Shown in pieces: positions 1 through 7,018 of a DNA stretch of 64,000 nt. The stretch lies in the NCBI RefSeq assembly GCF_014649495.1, contig NZ_BMTD01000009.1:1-64000 (forward strand), given 5' to 3'. This DNA comes from Streptomyces filipinensis (GTDB taxonomy: Bacteria > Actinomycetota > Actinomycetes > Streptomycetales > Streptomycetaceae). Position numbers and translations under genes: made by a program. The notes under the pieces were generated by a model. It was not told where the DNA came from, did not search any database, and saw only the letters and a program-made list of their open reading frames with translations. Numbering within the stretch: position 1 is the stretch's first letter; each line of letters begins with the position of its first letter.

Positions 1-305
1 CCTCGGTGCTTTCCAGGTTCCCGCTCTCGCGTTTCCCTTTCCGGCGGTTCCGACTCTATCAGATCCTTTCGGCGTCTGACCCCCAGTCAGCGGGGTTTGT
101 CTTCGCGGCCGTTGGGCCGTTCCGACGTCTCAAACCTTAGCGGATCCGCTCGGCGATTCCCAATCGGGCCACCGGGCTTCCCTTCGGAATTGAATTCGGG
201 CATGCCGAAAACAACCCGTTCGGGAGATCGTACTAATGGTGTGAGGGGGTGCCGCTCGGGGCGGCTGAGGTGCTGCTGCGGAACCGTTACGGCTCCGTGG
301 CAACC
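1..305 (-). other. rRNA operon leader (5' external spacer); 16S lies beyond the left edge
   Basis: This gene-free stretch reads leftward from the promoter at 306-340. Near its left end the minus strand contains GATCTGATAGAGTCGG followed by purine-rich GGAAAGGGAAACGC-type sequence and GGAAAGCACCGAGG at the window edge. I recognise these phrases from the pre-16S leader and spacer of Streptomyces rRNA operons. The 16S gene itself is not in the window. Translated frames here are low-complexity and have no credible ribosome binding sites. The assignment rests on remembered leader motifs plus the promoter. Confidence 0.7.
134..163 (-). promoter_or_regulatory. second tandem rRNA promoter candidate
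   Basis: On the minus strand TTGGGA (163 to 158) and TAAGGT (139 to 134) are separated by 18 bases. It lies inside the candidate rRNA leader downstream of the stronger promoter at 306-340, as expected for the tandem promoters of Streptomyces rrn operons. It is weaker than the upstream promoter and is called mainly from position. Confidence 0.4.
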
Positions 306-340
306 CGAAGAACTTTACGGAACGGGCAGGGGCGTGTCAA
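306..340 (-). promoter_or_regulatory. rRNA operon promoter (upstream)
   Basis: On the minus strand there is a consensus -35 box TTGACA (340 to 335), a spacer of exactly 17 bases, and a -10 box TAAAGT (317 to 312). This is about as good as vegetative HrdB-type promoters get in Streptomyces. It reads leftward into sequence that looks like the leader of a ribosomal RNA operon. Streptomyces rrn operons are known to have several tandem promoters, and a second, weaker candidate lies at 134-163. Transcription start would be near 305. Confidence 0.75.
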
Positions 341-380
341 CCACTGCCGCCCATCCACTGTCAAGATCTTTTCGGCGTCC

Positions 381-932
381 TCAGTCGAGGTCGCTGAGGC
401 GCCCGCCGGCGTCCGGCTGGGCGTGCTCCACCCTGCGCAGAAGACGGGTCAGCACCTCGCCGAGGACCACGCGCTCCGTCGGCGTGAGGTCCTGGAGCAG
501 GTCCTCCTCGAAGACGGTCGCCAGACGCATCGCCTCCAGCCACTTCTCCCGCCCCTCCGGGGTCAGCTCGACGATGACCCGCACACGGTTGGATTCGTCC
601 CGCTCACGGGTAACCAGTCCCTCGCCGACCATGCGGTCGATCCGGTGGGTCATCGCGGCCGGCGTGAGGCCGAGGCGTTTGGCCAGGTCGCTGGGTCCCA
701 TGCGGTAGGGGGCACCGGAGAGGACCAGTGCCTTGAGGACCTCCCACTCGGCGTTGCTGATGCCGAGGCCGGCCGTCTGGCGGCCGTAGGCGACGTTCAT
801 ACGCCGGTTGAGCCGGGACAGCGCCGAGACGATCTTCTCGACCTGGGGGTCGAGATCCCGGAACTCGCGCTGGTAGGCGGCGATCTGCTCTTCGAGCGTC
901 GGTTCTGTGACGTCGGGGGCGGTGTCGGCCAT
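381..932 (-). CDS. MarR-family transcriptional regulator
   Basis: A 183-residue winged-helix regulator of the MarR type. Residues about 45-150 hold the DNA-binding core: the SNAEWEVLKALVLSG helix, the recognition region SDLAKRLGLTPAAMTHRID, and the wing LVTRERDESNRVRV. It is transcribed divergently from the MFS transporter at 1043, and the 110-base gap carries a perfect tandem repeat that looks like its operator. MarR proteins usually repress themselves and the neighbouring efflux gene until a ligand binds, which I infer here. In S. coelicolor the equivalent pair (SCO4122/SCO4121 as I recall) has been linked to multidrug and oxidative-stress tolerance. The ATG at 932 is used because the helix-turn-helix fold starts soon after it. 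Confidence 0.9.
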   Translation of the reverse strand: MADTAPDVTEPTLEEQIAAYQREFRDLDPQVEKIVSALSRLNRRMNVAYGRQTAGLGISNAEWEVLKALVLSGAPYRMGPSDLAKRLGLTPAAMTHRIDRMVGEGLVTRERDESNRVRVIVELTPEGREKWLEAMRLATVFEEDLLQDLTPTERVVLGEVLTRLLRRVEHAQPDAGGRLSDLD

Positions 933-984
933 GGCCGCAGTATCGCACGCAGCGCCTTTGCCTTGAAGTCCTTCGATGTGTACT

Positions 985-1010
985 CTTTAGCTTCGAACTT
1001 TAGCTTCGAA
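985..1010. promoter_or_regulatory. tandem 13-bp repeat, candidate MarR operator
   Basis: Two perfect head-to-tail copies of CTTTAGCTTCGAA (985-997 and 998-1010) sit in the divergent MarR/MFS gap. Each contains the palindrome TTCGAA, and the second extends to CTTCGAAG. The local AT-richness and position suit an operator and promoter shared by the two divergent genes. Confidence 0.65.
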
Positions 1011-1042
1011 GTCTTCACACCTAACTAGTGAGAGAGGTGAAC

Positions 1043-2332
1043 GTGACCAGGGCGATGGGCGCAGCGATGCGCCGGATCCACGTGGGCAACGCACTCAGCG
1101 CGTTCGGGCTCGGCTTCACCGTCCCGTACCTGTACGTCTATGTGGCGCAGGTGCGGGGCCTGGGAGCCATGACGGCGGGACTCGTGCTCGCCGTCTTCGC
1201 CGTGGCCGCGCTTGTCGTGCTGCCGTTCGCCGGCAGGGCGATCGTGCGGCGCGGCCCGCTGCCGGTCCTGCTCGCCGCCCTGGTCATCGCCGCGCTCGGC
1301 GCCCTGAGCCTGGGACTGGCGGGCAACGCCGCCGCCGTACTGCTGTCGGCCGCGGCGCTCGGTGCCGGGCAGGCCGTGATGCAGCCGGCGCTGGCGACGA
1401 TGATCGTGGACTGCTCCACGGCGGACACCCGGTCGCGGGCGTTCGCGACGCAGTTCTTCCTGCAGAACCTGGGGCTCGGCGTAGGCGGCCTCATCGGCGG
1501 CCACCTCGTCGACACCACGCGCGTGTCCTCGTTCACCCTGCTGTTCGCGATCGAGGCGGCGATGTTCCTGCTGCTGGTCGCGGTGATGGCGACGGTGCGC
1601 ATGCCCCACTCGCCGCAGATGGAGGACGCTCCCGCGGGGTCGGCGAAGGGCAGCTGGAAGCAGCTGCTCGGGAACCGGGCGATGGTGCAGCTGTGTGTGC
1701 TGGGTTTCGTGCTGTTCTTCGCCTGCTACGGCCAGTTCGAGTCCGGCCTGAGCGCGTACGGCGTCGAGGCGGCCGGGATCTCCACCTCCGCGCTGGGGAC
1801 GGCCCTGGCCGCGAACACGCTGATGATCGTGGTCGCCCAGTTCGCCGTGCTGAAGTTCGTGGAGCGGCGCCGGCGCTCGCGCGTGATCGCGGCGGTCGGC
1901 CTGATCTGGGCCGTGGCGTGGGTCGCGGCCGGGTACGCGGGGCTGGGCCACGGCAGCCAGGAGATGGCGACGGCCGCCTTCGTGTCGACGTACGCGCTGT
2001 TCGGGCTGGGCGAGGCGATGCTGTCGCCGACGGTCGCGCCGCTGGTCGCCGATCTGGCGCCGGAGGGCATGGCCGGGCAGTACAACTCGGCGTTCGCGCT
2101 GGTCAAGCAGTTGGCGCTGGCCGTCGGTCCGGCGGTCGGCGGGCCGCTGGGTGCCTCGCTGCACGCGCCGTACATCGTGACCTTCCTGCTGTTCTCGCTG
2201 GGGATCACCGTCCTGGCGCTGCGGCTCGGGCGGCGGCTCACCGCCGTGCAGGACCGGCCGTGGCTGGCGCGCGGGTCCCGGGTGGTCACCCGGGGTGGAG
2301 CTCCCGCCGAGCCGGTTCCCGCCGAGGCGTGA
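1043..2332 (+). CDS. MFS efflux transporter
   Basis: An integral membrane protein of 429 residues with about 12 hydrophobic segments, spaced as in drug:proton antiporters of the major facilitator superfamily. A central soluble loop at about residues 195-215 carries SAKGSWKQLL. The first membrane segment (NALSAFGLGFTVPYLYVYVA) begins about 13 residues in. The start is placed at GTG 1043 because GAGAGAGG lies 5 bases upstream; an in-frame GTG at 1028 would leave that Shine-Dalgarno inside the gene. It is paired divergently with the MarR gene and is probably controlled by it. The substrate cannot be told from sequence; multidrug export is the likeliest role. Confidence 0.88.
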   Translation: MTRAMGAAMRRIHVGNALSAFGLGFTVPYLYVYVAQVRGLGAMTAGLVLAVFAVAALVVLPFAGRAIVRRGPLPVLLAALVIAALGALSLGLAGNAAAVLLSAAALGAGQAVMQPALATMIVDCSTADTRSRAFATQFFLQNLGLGVGGLIGGHLVDTTRVSSFTLLFAIEAAMFLLLVAVMATVRMPHSPQMEDAPAGSAKGSWKQLLGNRAMVQLCVLGFVLFFACYGQFESGLSAYGVEAAGISTSALGTALAANTLMIVVAQFAVLKFVERRRRSRVIAAVGLIWAVAWVAAGYAGLGHGSQEMATAAFVSTYALFGLGEAMLSPTVAPLVADLAPEGMAGQYNSAFALVKQLALAVGPAVGGPLGASLHAPYIVTFLLFSLGITVLALRLGRRLTAVQDRPWLARGSRVVTRGGAPAEPVPAEA

Positions 2333-2344
2333 GCCTGGGTGTTC

Positions 2345-2380
2345 CGTGACGGCCGTCGCCTTCGGGCGGCGGCCGTCACG
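2345..2380 (+). terminator. strong hairpin terminator after the MFS gene
   Basis: A 16-bp stem (CGTGACGGCCGTCGCC against its complement with one G-U pair) closed by a TTCG tetraloop. It begins 12 bases after the transporter stop and lacks a U-run, as is common in Streptomyces. It lies between convergent genes and may act in both directions. Confidence 0.7.
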
Positions 2381-2472
2381 CGTACCCGGTCAGCGGGTCG
2401 CCGGGATCAGGGTGCTTGTCACATCGGGCGTGGGGTACGGCCCTGTGCCGCGCCGGCCCATGCGTCCGCCGG

Positions 2473-4125
2473 TCAGTGCTTTCCCTTCGGCAGGACGAAC
2501 TCGCACCACACCGCCTTGCCGCCACCGGGGGTACGGCGGCAGCCCCAGCTGGAGGCGATGGTCGCCACGATGGCGATGCCCCGGCCGGACTCGTCGCCGG
2601 GTTCGGCGCGCCGGCGCCGGGGCAGGTGGTCGTCGCCGTCGGTGACCTCGATGATCAGGCGGCGGTCGGTGCGGCGCAGGCGCAGCCGCATGGGCGGGGT
2701 GCCGTGCTGGAGGCTGTTGGCGACCAGTTCGCTGGTGGCGAGGACGCCGAGGTCGTGCAGTTCGGCGGGGAAGCGCCAGCTGGTGAGGACGCCGGAGGCG
2801 AAGGCACGCGCGCGGGGTGCCGCTTCGACACCGCCGAGGAGTTCCAGGGCGGCGTTGCGGAAGAGGTCGCCGTCGGGGCCCGTGCGGGCCGGGTGCTGCA
2901 GGACGAGCACGGCGACGTCGTCGTCGTGGTCGGCGGTGACGCCGGCCGAGCGGACCAGGCGGTCGCAGACGACCTGCGGGGTGCCGGTGGCGCCGGCGAG
3001 GGCGCGTTCGAGTGCGGCGATGCCCTCGTCCAGGTCCTCGTCACGGCGCTCGACCAGGCCGTCGGTGTACAGGACGGCGGTGGCGCCGGGGCCGAGGGCG
3101 ATGGAGCCGGAGGAGTGGATCCAGCCGCCGGTGCCGAGCGGCGGGCCGGTGGGCTCGTCGGCGCGGGAGACCGTGCCGTTCTCGTCGCGGACCAGGATCG
3201 GGAGGTGGCCGGCGGAGGCATAGACCAGGCGGCCCTCGTTGGGGTCGTGGACGGCGTAGACGCAGGTGGCGATCTGGTTGGCGTCGATCTCGGTGGCGAG
3301 ACCGTCGAGGAGCTGGAGCACCTCGTGCGGGGGCAGGTCGAGGCGGGCGTAGGCCCGGACGGCGGTCCGCAGCTGGCCCATCACCGCCGCCGCACGCACC
3401 CCCCGCCCCATGACGTCGCCGATGACCAGGGCGGTGCGGCCGCCGCCGAGGGTGATCACGTCGTACCAGTCGCCGCCGACGGCTGCCTCGGTGCCGCCGG
3501 GCTGGTAGGTGGCGGCGATGCGCAGGTCGTCGGGCTGTTCCAGCTCCTGGGGGAGCAGGGAGCGCTGGAGGGTGACCGCCGTCTCGCGCTGGCGGCGCTC
3601 GCTGGCGCGCAGGCGCTCCGCGGCCTCGGCGTGGTCGGTGACGTCGGTGGCGAAGACGAGCACGCCGGCGTCCCGGTCGCCGTCCTCGGCGACGGGAGTG
3701 CAGGTGAAGGTGTAGGAGCGGCCGTCGACGGCCTTGCGGGACTTCAGGGTGCGGGGCTTGCCGCTGCGCAGCACCTGGTCGAGGAGCGGCAGCAGGCCCA
3801 GTGCGGCGAGTTCCGGGAGGGCCTCGCGGGCGGGCTCGCCCGTCTCCCGTACGCCGAAGGCCGCCGTGTAGGCGTCGTTGACGTAGGCGATGCGGTGGTC
3901 CGGGCCGTGTACGAGCGCGACGAGGGCCGGGACGCGGTCGAGGACGTCACGCGCGGGCAGTTCGTCGACGGCGGGCACCGCGGGTGTGCCGTCGGCCGGC
4001 TGTTCGGCGCGTGCCGCGGGCACGGAGCCTTCCCCCCGCCGGTCCGGGGAGACCGGGGTCTCGGTCCGCGCGGCGGCGCGGCGCTGTGTTCCGGGGAGCC
4101 GGGCGCTCCAGCGCGTGAAGTTCAC
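2473..4125 (-). CDS. PAS-SpoIIE-HATPase phosphatase (anti-anti-sigma type regulator)
   Basis: A three-domain protein of 550 residues. A PAS domain (about 60-165, LVHGPDHRIAYVNDAYTAAFG) probably senses a signal. A SpoIIE/PP2C serine phosphatase domain (about 190-395) has the motifs GGDWYDVI, IGDVMGRG, SAGHLP and LYTDGLVERR. A GHKL-type ATPase domain (about 425-548, LATSELVANSLQHG) resembles anti-sigma kinases. Such proteins control anti-sigma-factor antagonists by adding or removing phosphate, and Streptomyces encodes dozens of them. The start at GTG 4125 is tentative: a GAGG lies 11 bases upstream, and the frame stays open to 4215. No partner antagonist gene is adjacent, so its target is unknown. 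Confidence 0.85.
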   Translation of the reverse strand: MNFTRWSARLPGTQRRAAARTETPVSPDRRGEGSVPAARAEQPADGTPAVPAVDELPARDVLDRVPALVALVHGPDHRIAYVNDAYTAAFGVRETGEPAREALPELAALGLLPLLDQVLRSGKPRTLKSRKAVDGRSYTFTCTPVAEDGDRDAGVLVFATDVTDHAEAAERLRASERRQRETAVTLQRSLLPQELEQPDDLRIAATYQPGGTEAAVGGDWYDVITLGGGRTALVIGDVMGRGVRAAAVMGQLRTAVRAYARLDLPPHEVLQLLDGLATEIDANQIATCVYAVHDPNEGRLVYASAGHLPILVRDENGTVSRADEPTGPPLGTGGWIHSSGSIALGPGATAVLYTDGLVERRDEDLDEGIAALERALAGATGTPQVVCDRLVRSAGVTADHDDDVAVLVLQHPARTGPDGDLFRNAALELLGGVEAAPRARAFASGVLTSWRFPAELHDLGVLATSELVANSLQHGTPPMRLRLRRTDRRLIIEVTDGDDHLPRRRRAEPGDESGRGIAIVATIASSWGCRRTPGGGKAVWCEFVLPKGKH

Positions 4126-4256
4126 TTGGGAAGAAGCCTCGTGGGTGCTGTGGGCGGGCGGGTGGCCCCGCCGCGGACGTGGGGCAGTCTGGCAGGGGCG
4201 GCGCCGCGGCGACATCCGTCAGACGCCTGGGCGGGCCGGGTAGTTCCTGGGTCCGG

Positions 4257-5636
4257 TCAGGACGACCCCTTCGGGTCGTCCGAGGGGCTGTGAGGAGCCT
4301 TTCCACCGGCCGCGAGTTCGAACTCCGCTCGCGGATGTTCGAGCGAGCCGAGCGAGACGATCTCCCGTTTGAAGAGCCCGGCGAGGGTCCACTCGGCCAG
4401 GACACGGGCCTTGCGGTTGACGGTGGGCACCCTGCTGAGGTGGTAGACGCGGTGCATGAACCAGGCAGGGTAGCCCTTCAGCTTGCGTCCGTAGACCTGG
4501 GCGACGCCCTTGTGCAGGCCGAGGGAGGCGACGGAGCCGACGTACTTGTGCGCGTACGTCTCCAGGGGCTCGCCGCGCAGCGTGTGGGCGATGTTGTCGC
4601 CGAGGAGCTTGGCCTGGCGGACGGCGTGCTGGGCGTTCGGCGCGGTCTCGGTGCCGGGTTCGGCGGCGGTGACGTCGGGTACGGCGGCCGCGTCGCCGGC
4701 GCCCCAGGCGTGTTCCGCGCCGTCGACGGTCAACCGGGCGGTGCACCTCAGCCGGCCGCGTTCGGTGAGCGGCAGGTCGGTCGCGGCGAGCAGCGGGTGC
4801 GGTCTGACGCCGGCGGTCCACACGAGCGTACGGGTGGGGAAGCGCTGGCCGTCGCTGAGGACGGCGACGCGGTCGGCGCAGGAGTCCAGGCGGGTTTCGA
4901 GGAGCACCTGGATGTTGCGCCGGCGCAGCTGGGTGACGGTGTAGCGGCCCATCTCCGCGCCGACCTCGGGCAGGATCCGGTCGGAGGCCTCCACGAGGAT
5001 CCACTTCATGTCCTCGGGGCGGACGTTGTGGTAGTAGCGCGCGGTGTAGCGGGCCATGTCCTCCAGCTCGGCGAGCGCCTCGACGCCCGCGTAGCCGCCG
5101 CCGACGAAGACGAAGGTGAGGGCGGCGTCGCGGATCGCGGGGTCGCGGGTGGAGGAGGCGATGTCCATCTGCTCGATGACGTGGTTGCGCAGGCCGATGG
5201 CCTCTTCGACGGTCTTGAAGCCGATGCCGTACTCGGCGAGGCCGGGGATGGGCAGCGTGCGGGAGATCGAGCCGGGGGCGAGGACGAGTTCGTCGTAGCC
5301 GAGGAGTTCGGCCGCTCGTCCCTCGTGGGCGGTGGCGAGCGTGTGGACGGCGGCGGTGCGTACGGCGTGGTCGACGGAGGTGACCTCGCCGACGACGACG
5401 TGGCACTGGTGCAGAACGCGGCGCAGCGGTACGACGACGTGGCGAGGGGAAATCGAACCCGCGGCTGCTTCGGGGAGGAACGGCTGGTACGTCATGTAGG
5501 GGTCGGGGGTGACGACGGTGATCTCGACCTCACCCCGCTTGAGCTCGCCCTTCAGCTTCCGCTGCAGACGCAGGGCCGTGTACATCCCGACGTAGCCGCC
5601 GCCGACAACCAGAATGCGCGCACGTTCCTTCACCAT
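4257..5636 (-). CDS. ndh: type II NADH dehydrogenase (NDH-2 family flavoprotein)
   Basis: A 459-residue flavoprotein of the pyridine nucleotide-disulphide oxidoreductase fold. The first dinucleotide site (ILVVGGGYVGMYTAL, near residue 10) binds FAD and the second (FVFVGGGYAGVEALAEL, about residue 160) binds NADH. The ARYYHNVRPEDMKWILVEA region and the C-terminal VYHLSRVPTVNRK segment fit NDH-2 enzymes, which pass electrons from NADH to menaquinone at the inner face of the membrane without pumping protons. The start is uncertain: ATG 5636 is closest to the FAD motif but has a poor ribosome binding site, and the frame stays open to 5708. Confidence 0.85.
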   Translation of the reverse strand: MVKERARILVVGGGYVGMYTALRLQRKLKGELKRGEVEITVVTPDPYMTYQPFLPEAAAGSISPRHVVVPLRRVLHQCHVVVGEVTSVDHAVRTAAVHTLATAHEGRAAELLGYDELVLAPGSISRTLPIPGLAEYGIGFKTVEEAIGLRNHVIEQMDIASSTRDPAIRDAALTFVFVGGGYAGVEALAELEDMARYTARYYHNVRPEDMKWILVEASDRILPEVGAEMGRYTVTQLRRRNIQVLLETRLDSCADRVAVLSDGQRFPTRTLVWTAGVRPHPLLAATDLPLTERGRLRCTARLTVDGAEHAWGAGDAAAVPDVTAAEPGTETAPNAQHAVRQAKLLGDNIAHTLRGEPLETYAHKYVGSVASLGLHKGVAQVYGRKLKGYPAWFMHRVYHLSRVPTVNRKARVLAEWTLAGLFKREIVSLGSLEHPRAEFELAAGGKAPHSPSDDPKGSS

Positions 5637-6012
5637 CCCATGACGCACCCGGCGCAGGTGTTTGTCCACAGCCCCGGCAAATTGTGTGACTGGCGGCCGG
5701 GTGTACACGGGGCCGGGCGCGCTGTCCGGGCAGGACGAAAGGGGCCAGGTCAGCGGGGGCGGGCAAGGGGGATGGAAGGTGGGGAAACAGGACGTACGAG
5801 ACCCGTACTCCGATCGGGGGGCGCACTGTGCGGAACCTGCCCCTTCTGAATTGACTCTCTCTCAACTATGTTCGTGTGTCGACGGGGTGTAGGGAATGTG
5901 GTCGAGCGGGTACCGCGACGGGCGGACCCGGTCGAGACCGGTGCATGTTCCGCGCACTCCGCATTCAGTTGCGGGGAGTCTCCGGGGGGAGACGTCATTA
6001 CCGGGGGAACAC
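5637..6012. other. 376-base divergent intergenic region between ndh and the AtrA-like gene
   Basis: No convincing gene. It must hold the promoters of both flanking genes; TTGACT at 5851-5856 is the best -35-like box but has no clear -10 partner. A curious near-repeat is present: TGCATGTTC followed by CGCATT occurs at 5942-5965 and again at 6014-6034, the second overlapping the start of the regulator gene. Confidence 0.5.
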
Positions 6013-6777
6013 ATGCATGTTCAGGACACGCATTGGTCATCTGCCACCGCGATCGCGTCCGGCGGTGGCGGGGTAGGCGCGGCGGCGGGCAACGGACGCG
6101 CGGACGCGTCGCGTACGACGCCGCTGCGGGTGGACGCACAGCGCAATCTGGAGCACGTGCTGCGTGCGGCGCGTGAGGTGTTCGGTGAGCTGGGGTACGG
6201 CGCGCCGATGGAGGACGTGGCGCGGCGCGCGCGGGTGGGTGTCGGCACGGTGTACCGGCGCTTTCCGAGCAAGGACGTGCTGGTGCGGCGGATAGCCGAG
6301 GAGGAGACGGCACGGCTGACCGACCAGGCGCGGGCCGCGCTCGGGCAGGAGGACGAGCCGTGGTCGGCGCTGTCGCGGTTCCTGCGGACGTCCGTGGCCT
6401 CCGGGGCGGGGCGGTTGCTTCCGCCGCAGGTGTTGCGGGTCGGCTCCGCGCAGGGCTCCGCCGGTTCGGCCGAGTCCTTCGAGGGGGCTCGGGTGCCGCA
6501 GCAGCGGGTGCAGCCGGGGGCCGGTGAGCTGCGGCTGGTGCCGGAGTCCGGCGGGGCCGGTGAGGGCAGCGGGGTCGGGGCGCTGCTGGAGGTGGTCGGG
6601 CAGCTGGTGGAGCGGGCTCGGGCGGCCGGTGAGCTGCGGGCGGACGTGTCCGTGGGGGACGTGCTGCTGGTGATCGCGACGGCGGCGCCGTCCCTGCCGG
6701 ATGCGGCGCAGCAGGCGGCGGCGTCCGCGCGGTTGCTGGACATCCTGCTGGAGGGGCTTCGGTCTCGGCCGGTGTAG
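6013..6777 (+). CDS. atrA: TetR-family regulator, AtrA-like
   Basis: A 254-residue TetR-family protein. The helix-turn-helix lies at about residues 40-90 (REVFGELGYGAPMEDVARRARVG, then VYRRFPSKDVL); the remainder is the helical ligand-binding part. The ATG at 6013 has GGGGGA 4 bases upstream. N-terminal sequence (MHVQDTHWSS) and position between an NDH-2 gene and an ECF sigma gene match AtrA (SCO4118 as I recall). In S. coelicolor and S. griseus AtrA activates antibiotic pathway activators and primary-metabolism genes. The identification rests on memory of synteny and sequence; a paralogue is possible but less likely. Confidence 0.75.
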   Translation: MHVQDTHWSSATAIASGGGGVGAAAGNGRADASRTTPLRVDAQRNLEHVLRAAREVFGELGYGAPMEDVARRARVGVGTVYRRFPSKDVLVRRIAEEETARLTDQARAALGQEDEPWSALSRFLRTSVASGAGRLLPPQVLRVGSAQGSAGSAESFEGARVPQQRVQPGAGELRLVPESGGAGEGSGVGALLEVVGQLVERARAAGELRADVSVGDVLLVIATAAPSLPDAAQQAAASARLLDILLEGLRSRPV

Positions 6778-7018
6778 GAGTCGGGAGAGGTGCGGGGTGC
6801 GGAGTCGTCGGGCTGCGGGTCCGTCGTGCCTGGTAGTGCCGTTCCCCGCGCCCCGGAGAGGAGCACCGTCCGCTCTTTCGGGTGGTGAGCGCGCGCCTGT
6901 GCTGACCAGAGCCCTCGGATGAGTGGATGCCGTGCACACGCGGGTCTTGACCGAAAGTCGGTGTGGCACCCTGAGCCGGTGACGGGTTGGGCTGGGCCGG
7001 TGCCGGGGGCTTTCCGCG

